A stretch of 34,706 nucleotides of DNA from Deferribacterales bacterium UBA4806 (GTDB taxonomy: Bacteria > Chrysiogenota > Deferribacteres > Deferribacterales > UBA228), in assembly GCA_002402635.1 (NCBI GenBank), contig DHGE01000028.1, forward strand, positions 1-34,706. The letters run 5' to 3'. Every line of letters starts with the position of its first letter. Positions within the stretch are counted from its first letter, which is position 1. The notes under the pieces are model-generated. The model worked only from the letters and a program-made list of their open reading frames with translations. It made no database searches and was not told the DNA's origin. Of this stretch, positions 1 to 8,010 are shown piece by piece. The position numbers and the translations under genes are program-made.

Positions 1-885
1 TATGATTTTACTTCAAATTTTTTAAGTGTTGTAAAGCCTTTATTAGAGAAATTGCCTAATAATAGAATTATTAATCAATTGGCAAAGTGTGCTTTAGAGT
101 ACAATTGTACTGCTGCAAAAAATTTTTTTATGGGTCAATATGAAGCTCCAATTCCAACTGCTGCCACCTGTAATAGTTCTTGTTTAGGCTGCATTTCACA
201 TAATAAAAAAGGCTTAATAACTCCCCAAAAAAGACTGAATTATACAGTGGGCTTTGATGAAATTGTAGAGGTTGCATTAATACATAATGATAGAGCAGAA
301 GACCCCATAATAAGTTTTGGGCAGGGCTGTGAGGGTGACCCTATAATGGAGGCAGATACAATAATAAAAGCTATTAAGATAATTAAAAAAAAGTGTCCAG
401 GACTCACTATAAATTTTAATTCTAACTGCTCAGTCCCTGAAAACGTCGAAAAATTGATAGATGCTGGTTTGGATAGTATAAGGTTGACAATTTTTAGTTT
501 TAATGAAACCCTTTACAATCAGTATCACAAGCCAATTAATTATAGCTTTGATGATGTTTTAAAATCGATGAGACTAATTAGCAGTAGTAATATTTTTTCA
601 AGTATAAACCTATTGGTATTTCCTGGAATAACAGATAGACAAAAGGAAGCAAAATTATTACAGAATGCACTTGTTGATTATAGGATTAATATGATTCAGT
701 GGCGCAATTTGAATATAGATCCCTTTCTTCTTTTAGAGAATATACAATTAGAACCAGACGAAGTATTAGGTTTAAAAAATCTTTTAAAACTAATAAAAAA
801 GACACAGAAGAATCTTTTTTATGGCTATTTCAATAGGCCGAAAAAATTATTTAAAAAAGATATATTTCCATTTAAAATTAAATAA
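1..885 (+). CDS. Radical SAM protein, 5' end cut by window
   Basis: The frame is open from base 1, so the gene begins outside the window; 294 residues are visible. The TTG at 52 is only an internal codon. A CX3CX2C motif (C-NSS-C-LG-C, bases about 169-192) is the [4Fe-4S]/S-adenosylmethionine site of the radical SAM superfamily. It is followed by a glycine-rich FGQGCEGDP segment and a strand/helix pattern ending near KPINYSFDDV and INLLVFPG, as expected of a partial TIM barrel. No SPASM-like extra cysteine cluster is seen in the visible C-terminus. The stop overlaps the start of the next gene (TAATG), suggesting translational coupling to the methyltransferase. The family is certain; the reaction cannot be told from the sequence. 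Confidence 0.85.
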   Translation, partial: YDFTSNFLSVVKPLLEKLPNNRIINQLAKCALEYNCTAAKNFFMGQYEAPIPTAATCNSSCLGCISHNKKGLITPQKRLNYTVGFDEIVEVALIHNDRAEDPIISFGQGCEGDPIMEADTIIKAIKIIKKKCPGLTINFNSNCSVPENVEKLIDAGLDSIRLTIFSFNETLYNQYHKPINYSFDDVLKSMRLISSSNIFSSINLLVFPGITDRQKEAKLLQNALVDYRINMIQWRNLNIDPFLLLENIQLEPDEVLGLKNLLKLIKKTQKNLFYGYFNRPKKLFKKDIFPFKIK

Positions 886-1571
886 TGAATTTACCAGCCA
901 CTTTATATTACGGAAAGAAACTAGTTTATTCAGCCGATGGTTCTATAACCTTTTATAGTTTAGAGTATAATGAAGGCTATAGAGCAAAATCTGTTGGCGC
1001 ATTTACTGAGAGTTTGCATAAGTTTATAATCCCTTCAGGTGTAAAAGAACTAATTAAAAAGAAGAGTGTAGCACTATTGGATTTATGTACAGGAGCAGGT
1101 TATAATTTAGCTGTGCTATTATCTGAATTATTAGAGATAAAGGGAAAGCATGATATATTTATAGTTACAGTAGATAAAGATGAAAAACTTAAAAAAATAA
1201 TTGATAATACTTTGTTTTTATGGCCACGAGAAGGTTTTAAAACATTGAAGTTATTAATTAATGGATACAACATTAAAGGAATTACACTTTGTAGTCATAT
1301 AATTGATGTAAGAACTTTTCTAAATAATTGTACATTTTTGTTTGATATTATTTTTTTCGATCCCTTTAGTAAAAAAAATAATCATGAACTCTGGAATATG
1401 AGTATTTATAAAAAACTATATGAAGTATTATTGAAAAATGGGAGAGTTTTAACCTATGCTTCATCAAGATATGTTATCAGGGATTTTGAAACAGTAGGTT
1501 TTAAACATTTTAAAATTCCAAAACTCCAATATAGTTTTTCTGATAGCTCTGTTTTTATAAAAAGTGATTAA
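885..1571 (+). CDS. MnmC-like (DUF752) SAM-dependent methyltransferase
   Basis: A 228-residue class I methyltransferase. Motif I is LDLCTGAGYN near residues 65-74 (SAM binding). DIIFFDPFS near 155-161, followed by NNHELW, matches the DPFSP..NPELW signature of the methyltransferase half of MnmC, which finishes 5-methylaminomethyl-uridine in tRNA wobble positions. The FAD oxidase half of bifunctional MnmC is absent, so this is a stand-alone domain. The ATG overlaps the stop of the upstream radical SAM gene by one base and has no clear ribosome site of its own, implying coupled translation. A tRNA-modification role is inferred from the family; another substrate is possible. Confidence 0.75.
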   Translation: MNLPATLYYGKKLVYSADGSITFYSLEYNEGYRAKSVGAFTESLHKFIIPSGVKELIKKKSVALLDLCTGAGYNLAVLLSELLEIKGKHDIFIVTVDKDEKLKKIIDNTLFLWPREGFKTLKLLINGYNIKGITLCSHIIDVRTFLNNCTFLFDIIFFDPFSKKNNHELWNMSIYKKLYEVLLKNGRVLTYASSRYVIRDFETVGFKHFKIPKLQYSFSDSSVFIKSD

Positions 1572-1602
1572 TTAAATATATTTGGATTAGATAAAGTAAC
1601 GG

Positions 1603-2778
1603 TTAATTCTCATTTATATATAAAATATAGCCTTTTAAATATTTTGTTTCTAACATTTGTGGATGAATTGGGTGATCGTATGCCTGTTGTAATTCAGTTA
1701 TAATAGTGTATCTTTTTTTTGCTGCTAAAGCAGCCATTTCAATAATATATTTAAACAACTCTTGATTTACGTGATAAGAACAGCTAAAGGTGAAAATTAA
1801 TGAAGAATATTTAGCAGCAAGAAAAGCCCATTTGTTAAGATTTATGTATCCTTTCAAACCTTCAGCTAATAGTTTTTTAGATTTAACAAAGGCAGGTGGA
1901 TCTACAATGAGAATATCTGGCTTCAATTCACTTTCTTTTGATCTTTTTAAAAAAGATAAAACATCTTCATTAATAAAATTGCATTTACTTAAAGTAAAAT
2001 TATTTAAAACTAGATTTTCTTTGACGACATTAATAGCAAAAGTGCTACTATCAACAAAATCAACTCTTGCAGCACCTCCCTTTAAGGCATTTAGACCGAA
2101 GGAGCCTATGTAACAGAATGTATCCACAACATATTTATCCTTTGATAAATGAGAAAGTAAAAGGTGATTATTTCTTTGATCATAAAAGTATCCCGTTTTT
2201 TGTCCACGAAGTGCATTAATACGCATTTTTATATTATTTTCTATAATATCTAAGGTGCCGTCATAGCTTTTAGGCTTCCATTCTACAGTTAATTCCAGAT
2301 CTTCCAATTTTCTGCTGTCACTATCGTTTTTATATATTATGTTTATCTGTCCAAATATTTTTATTAATGCTGGTTCTATATATTTTTTTAATAATTCCAT
2401 GCCATATGTGTTGGTTTGTAAAACAAAATTGTTGTCAAATCTATCAATTATAAGCCCAGGTAACAAATCAGATTCGCTATATACCAGTCTGTAATAGGGT
2501 TCATTATAAAATTTATTTCTAAGTTCCAGGGCTGCCTCGATTTTATTTATAAAGAAATCTAAGTCTATATCTATGTTTTCAAAACTCAATATACGAATTG
2601 CAATTAAAGAATAGGGGTTGATGTAGCCTGTGGCGCAATAAGTTCCTTTATTGTTGTAGATGCAGACAATTTCCCCCTTATTAAAATCTTTAATATGTTC
2701 AATTTCATTAGAAAATATCCAGAGGTATCCTTTTTTAATTCTTTTATCACAGCCCTTCTTTAAGTAAACTTTTTTCAT
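1603..2778 (-). CDS. rlmI: RlmI-like 23S rRNA (cytosine-C5) methyltransferase
   Basis: 391 residues, the usual length of the RlmI/YccW family, which methylates C1962 of 23S rRNA using SAM. An N-terminal PUA-type RNA-binding domain (about residues 1-75, MKKVYLKKGCDKRIKKGYLWIFSNEI begins it) precedes the Rossmann domain. GQKTGYFYDQRNNH near 191-204 is the family signature; DTFCYIGSFGLNA is motif I; DPPAFVKSKK is motif IV; FTFSCSYHV carries the conserved cysteine of motif VI. It converges with the methyltransferase gene on the plus strand, only 31 bases away, and is divergent from cobT. Family assignment is firm; the exact target nucleotide is by homology. Confidence 0.85.
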   Translation of the reverse strand: MKKVYLKKGCDKRIKKGYLWIFSNEIEHIKDFNKGEIVCIYNNKGTYCATGYINPYSLIAIRILSFENIDIDLDFFINKIEAALELRNKFYNEPYYRLVYSESDLLPGLIIDRFDNNFVLQTNTYGMELLKKYIEPALIKIFGQINIIYKNDSDSRKLEDLELTVEWKPKSYDGTLDIIENNIKMRINALRGQKTGYFYDQRNNHLLLSHLSKDKYVVDTFCYIGSFGLNALKGGAARVDFVDSSTFAINVVKENLVLNNFTLSKCNFINEDVLSFLKRSKESELKPDILIVDPPAFVKSKKLLAEGLKGYINLNKWAFLAAKYSSLIFTFSCSYHVNQELFKYIIEMAALAAKKRYTIITELQQAYDHPIHPQMLETKYLKGYILYINEN

Positions 2779-2784
2779 ATTAAA

Positions 2785-2804
2785 TTTGATAATATAATAT
2801 CAAA
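2785..2804. promoter_or_regulatory. Inverted repeat in the rlmI leader
   Basis: TTTGATA, six bases, TATCAAA lies 7 to 26 bases upstream of the rlmI start on the minus strand, in the divergent rlmI/cobT intergenic region. It could be an operator or a small leader hairpin. AT-rich DNA makes such short repeats fairly common, so confidence is low. Confidence 0.25.
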
Positions 2805-2899
2805 CTATTGTAAATAAAGGAATATAAGTAATAATAAAAATTTATATAAAAACCTTTAAACATATTGAATTTAAAAAGAAAATAAACTATGCTGCCCAT

Positions 2900-3964
2900 G
2901 TGAAACTTGATAAAATTCTAGAAAATATTAGTTCAATTGATAATGACATGGTTAAGCGTGCAGCCGAGAGAACAAGCAAATTAATAATGCCATTTAGAGC
3001 TATGGGTGATTTGCATGAACTTGGCGAACAAATATGTGGTATTACAAAAAAATTAGAGCCTAAAGTGAATAGAAAGGCAGTATTTTTGATGGTAGGAGAT
3101 CATGGAGTGGTTGATGAAAATGTCAGTGCTTATCCACAGTCTATTACTTTAGAGATGGTTAAGGCTTTTGTTAATGGTGGGGCAACCATTTCTGTTTTAT
3201 CTAAATCATTAAAGACAAAACTTATTATCGCTGATGTTGGAATGAAGGAAACTTATCGAGAGAAAATAAAAAAAAAGAAGGCCATCATTTTTTTAAATAA
3301 AAAAATAAAAAAAGGTACTAATAATTTTAGAATAAGTAAAGCAATGAGCTACAACGAAGCTATTAAATCTGTTGAAACAGGTTTTAATATTGCCAATAAA
3401 TATATTAAACGTTTTAAATTAAATTTAATAGCTGTTGGTGACATGGGCATAGGAAATACTACTGCAGCCTCAGCTATAGCTTCAGTATTTTGTGAAGTAC
3501 CTCCTGAGGATTTAACTGGGAAGGGTTCATTGATAAGTAATGAAGCATGGCTTAGAAAAGTAGCAGTAATAAAAGAGGCTATAGATAAGCATAGACCAGA
3601 TAAGTCAAATGGAATAGATGTGCTTTCTAAAGTGGGCGGTCTCGAAATTGGGGCAATTGCTGGAGTTATATTAGCAGGTGCATATAACAATATACCTGTA
3701 ATACTTGATGGAGTTATAACAACTGCCGGAGCGCTTATAGCCTTTTCATTAAAGAGATCCCTTAGGGGATATATGATTGCTTCACACATGTCGGCTGATA
3801 GATCACATAAATTTATGTTAGAATATTTGCAGTTAAAGCCATTGTTAAATTTGAATATGCGGCTAGGGGAAGGAACAGGTGCAATCCTTGCCTTCCCAAT
3901 TATAAAAGAATCGATTAATATACTAAAAAAAGTAGCAACCTTTGAGGAAATGGGTATAGTGTAG
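2900..3964 (+). CDS. cobT: CobT, nicotinate-nucleotide:dimethylbenzimidazole phosphoribosyltransferase
   Basis: 354 residues, typical for CobT, which makes alpha-ribazole phosphate for the lower ligand of cobalamin. Visible family motifs: VFLMVGDHGVVDENVSAYPQ near 57-76; GDMGIGNTTAASAI in the middle; DGVITTAGAL; ASHMSADRSH; and RLGEGTGAILAFPII near the C-terminus, whose glutamate is the catalytic base in characterised CobT. The ending ATFEEMGIV is also typical. A GTG start is used; upstream is AT-rich without a strong ribosome site and without a cobalamin-riboswitch-like structure that I can see. No other cobalamin gene is adjacent, so here the step stands alone, fitting salvage or scattered biosynthesis genes. 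Confidence 0.95.
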   Translation: MKLDKILENISSIDNDMVKRAAERTSKLIMPFRAMGDLHELGEQICGITKKLEPKVNRKAVFLMVGDHGVVDENVSAYPQSITLEMVKAFVNGGATISVLSKSLKTKLIIADVGMKETYREKIKKKKAIIFLNKKIKKGTNNFRISKAMSYNEAIKSVETGFNIANKYIKRFKLNLIAVGDMGIGNTTAASAIASVFCEVPPEDLTGKGSLISNEAWLRKVAVIKEAIDKHRPDKSNGIDVLSKVGGLEIGAIAGVILAGAYNNIPVILDGVITTAGALIAFSLKRSLRGYMIASHMSADRSHKFMLEYLQLKPLLNLNMRLGEGTGAILAFPIIKESINILKKVATFEEMGIV

Positions 3965-4116
3965 TAATATAATTTTTTAAAAGAAGCAACTTTGCGGAAG
4001 TATTATATATTAAAATACAGATGTTAGAGTGCATAAGGAACCATCACCCTTTGTTATGGTTAAAGAGTTTAAAGAAAGACTTTAAAATAAAATATAATAT
4101 TTATACTATATAAATG

Positions 4117-4145
4117 TTGACATATAATTGTTTATTTTATATAAA
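4117..4145 (+). promoter_or_regulatory. Promoter of the tRNA cluster
   Basis: TTGACA at 4117-4122, a 17-base spacer, then TATAAA at 4140-4145: a near-consensus sigma-70 promoter ending 16 bases before tRNA-Gly. The 197-base region between cobT and the tRNA holds no gene; a TTTAAAG/CTTTAAA hairpin at 4068-4086 has no T-run. Confidence 0.75.
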
Positions 4146-4161
4146 TATGTTCCTAATTTTT

Positions 4162-4234
4162 GCGGGTGTAGCTCAGTTGGTAGAGCGTGACCTTGCCAAG
4201 GTTGAGGTCGCGGGTTCGAGTCCCGTCACCCGCT
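4162..4234 (+). tRNA. tRNA-Gly(GCC)
   Basis: Complete cloverleaf: acceptor GCGGGTG pairs with CACCCGC, D-arm GCTC/GAGC, anticodon loop TTGCCAA (anticodon GCC), T-arm with GGTTCGAGTCC. The 3' CCA is not encoded. It is the first of three tRNAs that probably form one transcript from the promoter at 4117. Confidence 0.95.
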
Positions 4235-4249
4235 TTTTTTAAGAAATAT

Positions 4250-4320
4250 GGCGACGTGGCCGAGTGGTTAGGCAGCGGTCTGCAAAACCGCGTATCCCGG
4301 TTCAATTCCGGGCGTCGCCT
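4250..4320 (+). tRNA. tRNA-Cys(GCA)
   Basis: Acceptor GGCGACG pairs with CGTCGCC; the anticodon loop CTGCAAA gives anticodon GCA; the discriminator base is T (U73), the known cysteine identity base. CCA is not encoded. It lies 15 bases after tRNA-Gly. Confidence 0.95.
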
Positions 4321-4357
4321 TGAAGAAGCTGATAATAAGAATTTTTAAATAAATTGT

Positions 4358-4430
<73 letters not shown>

Positions 4431-4449
4431 CTTTTATATTTTTTTTATC

Positions 4450-4474
4450 TTATTTCATAAATAAAATGAAATAA
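4450..4474 (+). terminator. Possible weak terminator after the tRNA cluster
   Basis: TTATTTCAT and ATGAAATAA form a 9-bp stem with a 7-base loop 20 bases after tRNA-Phe. The stem is AT-only and no T-run follows, so it may be a processing hairpin or chance. The rest of 4475-4580 shows nothing recognisable. Confidence 0.25.
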
Positions 4475-4580
4475 ATTTGAATTTACTAAGTTAGAAGTTT
4501 TAGTTAATTAGCTTTTACATATTTTTTACATATATCAGCTTTTGAAAATGCACTTTTTGAAAGTAGTAATTACTTTAAGA

Positions 4581-5027
4581 TTAGTTTAGTCTTACATAAA
4601 TAGTACTGAAATATTTATATTTAGCTTCCTTGCCATTATAGGCAAAAAATCCACCTGAATATTCATATTCATTATACCTTATATATGCTTTTCTTGCCTT
4701 ATCTGGTATGCTAATAACTGCCTCCTCACTCTGCCAGTATTGAGGCCAAAGAGGTCTGCTTATATAGCTTTTAGTATTAATTGTTTTATTGTCACTATCT
4801 TGAAAAAATATATATAGTTCGCATTTCATTACAGCATCGTTTGAAATATCAGTCATTTTTATGTGAAGATCCTTATCAATCTGTTTTATTTCATAGCGCA
4901 TCATAGGTGTTTCATATACACCTTCACTATTGTATTCTAAATATACAGCACCACAGGCAGTTAAGAAGGTTAATAATGCAAAATTCAATAAAATTATTTT
5001 GTTAATTAATTTTATGTATTTATACAT
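4581..5027 (-). CDS. Lipoprotein, tandem paralogue A
   Basis: 148 residues with a lipoprotein signal peptide: charged start MYKYIKLINK, hydrophobic core, lipobox LTAC (Cys near 25). The mature part starts GAVYLEYNSEGVYETPMMRYEIK and has no domain I recognise; its composition suggests a small beta-rich fold (RYNEYEYSGGFF, YFSTIYVRLN). It is clearly homologous along its whole length to the upstream gene at 5056-5475. GAGGTGATTT before the ATG is a good ribosome site. It is the last gene of the minus-strand series ppx, DUF445, lipoprotein B, lipoprotein A. Function unknown; anchored in the outer or inner membrane. Confidence 0.8.
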   Translation of the reverse strand: MYKYIKLINKIILLNFALLTFLTACGAVYLEYNSEGVYETPMMRYEIKQIDKDLHIKMTDISNDAVMKCELYIFFQDSDNKTINTKSYISRPLWPQYWQSEEAVISIPDKARKAYIRYNEYEYSGGFFAYNGKEAKYKYFSTIYVRLN

Positions 5028-5055
5028 AAATCACCTCACAATATTAATTATCTCC

Positions 5056-5475
5056 TCAATATCTGAGCCGCATATATATAGTGCTGAAGTATGAATAGTC
5101 ATGATTATTCCTGAAGTGAGGTATTGGGCCGCCATAGTAGTCATACTCATTATATCTGATATATACCTTTGTGGCATTTGATGGTGTTTCTATAATAGTT
5201 TCCTCGCTTTTCCAGTAGTGTGGATATAAGGGAGAGCTAATATAGCTTTTAGTTGCAACAGTTTCATTGTCATTATTTTTATAAAAAAATATTAAATCAC
5301 ACTTCATTACAGTATCACCAGATATATTAGTCATTTTTATATGTAATTTATTGTCAAGTTCTTTTATTTCATAACGCATTTTAGGTGTTTCATATATACC
5401 GTTGCTGTTAAATTCTAAATAAGGTGTCCCACAGGAGGTTAAAATAAATAAAGTAATAACAATTAAAATTACCAT
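5056..5475 (-). CDS. Lipoprotein, tandem paralogue B
   Basis: 139 residues; very short signal MVILIVITLFILTSC with lipobox LTSC. The mature protein (GTPYLEFNSNGIYETPKMRYEIKEL onward) aligns end to end with paralogue A, sharing YETP.MRYEIK, LHIKMT.IS.D.VMKC, KSYIS.PL.P.YW.SEE, YIRYNEY and YFSTIY. The signal peptide lacks the usual basic start; an in-frame upstream start is unlikely because the gene already overlaps the end of the DUF445 gene by 7 bases, implying coupled translation. No recognised domain. Confidence 0.8.
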   Translation of the reverse strand: MVILIVITLFILTSCGTPYLEFNSNGIYETPKMRYEIKELDNKLHIKMTNISGDTVMKCDLIFFYKNNDNETVATKSYISSPLYPHYWKSEETIIETPSNATKVYIRYNEYDYYGGPIPHFRNNHDYSYFSTIYMRLRY

Positions 5476-6998
5476 ATAAGTAATATAACTTCAACAAGGC
5501 CAATTATAAAGCCCAAAATGAAACCTAAAATATTAATCCAGGCAAACTCATCCTTCATAAATGAGAAGAGTAAATTTTCAACGCCAGAAAGGGGCAAACT
5601 ATTGATTTTATCTCTAATAATTTTTGCAATATCTATTGCATCAAAAGCATCTATAATATTTTTATCAATTATACTGTTTATTGCTTCCTTAATATTTTCA
5701 ACAATCCTTTCAAATGTCTGGTCAGTAATGTTGTTATACAGATTGTCCACTTTCACTGATGACAAAATATTATAAAATAGAGATGCTATATTTTTTTTGT
5801 TTTCTTCATTTTTCAAAAAGGCTATTGTGTCAATTGAGAGGTTATAGTGATCCTCAGCCGAATCATTTTTCAAAACAATATTAAAAAACTCACCAAATGT
5901 TTTATTTCCTAAATCTTCTAAGTTCTTGCTTAAAATTTGAGAAATTTTCTTATTAAAGTTTTCTGAGTGTATATAGGCTTTTAACTTGTGATTAATTTTT
6001 GCCCTATATTCGTAGAATTTATCAAAGCCTATTTTTTCTACATATTCATAAACAGGCTTTTTAAGTGTTTTATTCATATATTCTAAAAGTGCCATCTTAA
6101 TCTTTTCTTTTAACTCAGTATTTTCCTTAATATTATTGAGAATTTCAGGGAATTCATTTTCAACAATCTCATGTATTGTTTCATCTGATAAAATTAGGTT
6201 GATTGCAGTTAGTTTTAAATGACTGAAGAAACCTTTGCTGAAATAATCCTTCTTAAAATCCTCAATTTTTTCTTCAATTTTTCTCTTTACTTCATCTTTC
6301 TGTAATACATCATAGAGTGTTTCAATAAGTTTATGCGTAATACTATTTGAAATATTTGATAGCGTTTCATCTAAATCAATCTTTATAAGTTCTTTTAAAG
6401 ATCTCCCTGAGAGTATGGTGTCATCAATATATGTTGAAATCTGGTCTATTAATTCATCTGTTATAATATACTTAGAAAATAATTCATTTAATACTTTTGA
6501 TGTAGTTTCTAAAAGTTTGGGGTAATCAGAAATTCTTTTCTCTGATAATTTATTTAATCTATCATTGATAAGTAAGTTTATATTATTATTTATTGCACAG
6601 GTGATTTCTTCGTTGTTTATTAAGTAATCTGTCAGTTTGTAAGCAATTTTTTTTGTATCAATGCCAAAATTTGATAGTACTTTTTCCAGGCTACCCAACT
6701 CTTTATTGAATAAATCTTTTAATTCATTATGTATTGTTTTTTCTAAGATTATCTGGAATTTTTTATCAAATATGGCTTCTTTTATAGAATCTTTGCTAAT
6801 GAGTTTGTTTCCGACCATATGCCCTATTTCTTTTGCTAGCTTTTCTCTATTTTTGGGTATTACTCCCTGCCAACCGAGGGTATACCATTTTTTCTTGTAT
6901 GGTCTGAAAAGCATTTTTATAGCGATGTAATTAGTAATGTATCCCACAAAACCGGCAAGAAGTGGAATTGAAATGATGTTAATCCAAGTTTGCTGCAA
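5469..6998 (-). CDS. DUF445 family membrane protein
   Basis: 509 residues. The N-terminal membrane segment (about 8-28) followed by TNYIAIKMLFRPYKKK and the GWQGVIPKNREKLAKEIG stretch is the hallmark of DUF445 (YheB/YjiN-like). A long helical middle, rich in Lys, Glu, Asn and Ile, follows, and a second hydrophobic segment closes the protein (ILGFILGFIIGLVEVILLIW). This gives a hairpin-like topology with both ends in the membrane. The start is TTG at 6998, inside the ppx gene (20-base overlap), with a GAGAGAGGGC ribosome site. Biochemical function is unknown for the family. The operon setting with a Ppx/GppA phosphatase is noteworthy but not diagnostic. Confidence 0.85.
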   Translation of the reverse strand: MQQTWINIISIPLLAGFVGYITNYIAIKMLFRPYKKKWYTLGWQGVIPKNREKLAKEIGHMVGNKLISKDSIKEAIFDKKFQIILEKTIHNELKDLFNKELGSLEKVLSNFGIDTKKIAYKLTDYLINNEEITCAINNNINLLINDRLNKLSEKRISDYPKLLETTSKVLNELFSKYIITDELIDQISTYIDDTILSGRSLKELIKIDLDETLSNISNSITHKLIETLYDVLQKDEVKRKIEEKIEDFKKDYFSKGFFSHLKLTAINLILSDETIHEIVENEFPEILNNIKENTELKEKIKMALLEYMNKTLKKPVYEYVEKIGFDKFYEYRAKINHKLKAYIHSENFNKKISQILSKNLEDLGNKTFGEFFNIVLKNDSAEDHYNLSIDTIAFLKNEENKKNIASLFYNILSSVKVDNLYNNITDQTFERIVENIKEAINSIIDKNIIDAFDAIDIAKIIRDKINSLPLSGVENLLFSFMKDEFAWINILGFILGFIIGLVEVILLIW

Positions 6999-7887
6999 TG
7001 GCTAAGCCCTCTCTCAGGCCGTAATCACTCACAATCAGAAAATTTTTGGAGAAGTATTCTAATATCTCTAAAACCATTAAAGTACCGGCAATGATTAAAT
7101 CCTCTCTTCCAGCTTCCAATCCCTTTATTTTTAAGCGTTTACAGGCAGGTAAATGTGCAAGTTTTTCATAGATCTTTTCTATATTTTCATATTCAAGTTT
7201 ATAATTATTTATAAATGTGCTGTTATATTTATCCAATTCTAGGTCAATTGCTGCAATAGTTGTAACTGTTCCAGCAGTGCCAATAATGAGATCTGGATTT
7301 ATGGAAGAATTTAATCTTTGGAGGTGTTCTTTTATAAATGCACATATACCATCTTTTGTATGACCATCAACTATATGATTTAAGTCAAAAGTATTAGCAA
7401 TTTTTACTACACCCATTGCTATGCTATTAATATGAGTAATAGCACCATTTTCGGTGTATATAAATTCAGTTGAGCCACCACCTATATCAAAAATTACACA
7501 TTTTTTATCAGATATTTTTACTACACTTGCTACACCTAAATAGGTATAGTAACCTTCTTTTGTGCCATCTATTAACTCTATATCAAAGCCAATTTCTTTT
7601 GCCTTATTAAGGAAAACATTGCTATTTTCTGCCTCTCTGCCAGCAGATGTTGCAACAATCTTAATTTTATGAGGCATAAACCTATTGCATATGTCTTTAA
7701 ATGTTTTTAGTGCTTTTATAGTCCTATCAATAGCTGCATCATTTAATTTATGGGTATATATCAAATTTTCTGCCAAACGTGTGATTTTTCTATCCTCATG
7801 CAGTATTTTTACAATTTTCCCATTATTAACTTCAGCTATTAATAACCGTAACGTATTGCTGCCCACATCAATTGCTGCCACAATCAT
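6979..7887 (-). CDS. Ppx/GppA phosphatase family protein
   Basis: 302 residues, i.e. only the actin-like ASKHA catalytic module; the C-terminal HD-type and helical domains of E. coli Ppx (513 residues) are missing. AAIDVGSNTLRLLIAEV near residues 4-20 is phosphate-binding loop 1; IFDIGGGSTEFIY near 131-143 is loop 2; GTAGTVTTIAAI is the third motif. Family members hydrolyse polyphosphate or pppGpp; which one applies here cannot be read from sequence. It is the first gene of the minus-strand operon with the DUF445 gene, which begins inside it. The ribosome site before ATG is weak. Confidence 0.85.
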   Translation of the reverse strand: MIVAAIDVGSNTLRLLIAEVNNGKIVKILHEDRKITRLAENLIYTHKLNDAAIDRTIKALKTFKDICNRFMPHKIKIVATSAGREAENSNVFLNKAKEIGFDIELIDGTKEGYYTYLGVASVVKISDKKCVIFDIGGGSTEFIYTENGAITHINSIAMGVVKIANTFDLNHIVDGHTKDGICAFIKEHLQRLNSSINPDLIIGTAGTVTTIAAIDLELDKYNSTFINNYKLEYENIEKIYEKLAHLPACKRLKIKGLEAGREDLIIAGTLMVLEILEYFSKNFLIVSDYGLREGLAIAANLD

Positions 7888-7955
7888 AACGAACTAATAT
7901 ATCTTTTATCCATCCCTTGTAAAGTATATATCAAGCTCGGAGATTAGAAAAATAA

Positions 7956-7985
7956 AAACCAGCCTTTTTTAAAGGCTGGTTTTTA
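7956..7985 (-). terminator. Rho-independent terminator of nifJ
   Basis: AAACCAGCCTTT, TTT, AAAGGCTGGTTT forms a 12-bp stem with a 3-base loop. Read on the minus strand it is followed by T-rich sequence, about 25 bases after the nifJ stop, so it ends nifJ and insulates ppx. Confidence 0.85.
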
Positions 7986-8010
7986 GCTGAACAACATATT
8001 TTTTACAATA

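Noticed and set aside
2805..2899. Cobalamin riboswitch before cobT
   Set aside because: The leader is short, AT-rich and shows no B12-box-like or structured GC-containing segment.
3988..4001. AACTTTGCGGAAGT near the cobT end as another palindrome unit
   Set aside because: It needs an insertion and has a broken right arm; isolated from all other units, it may be chance.
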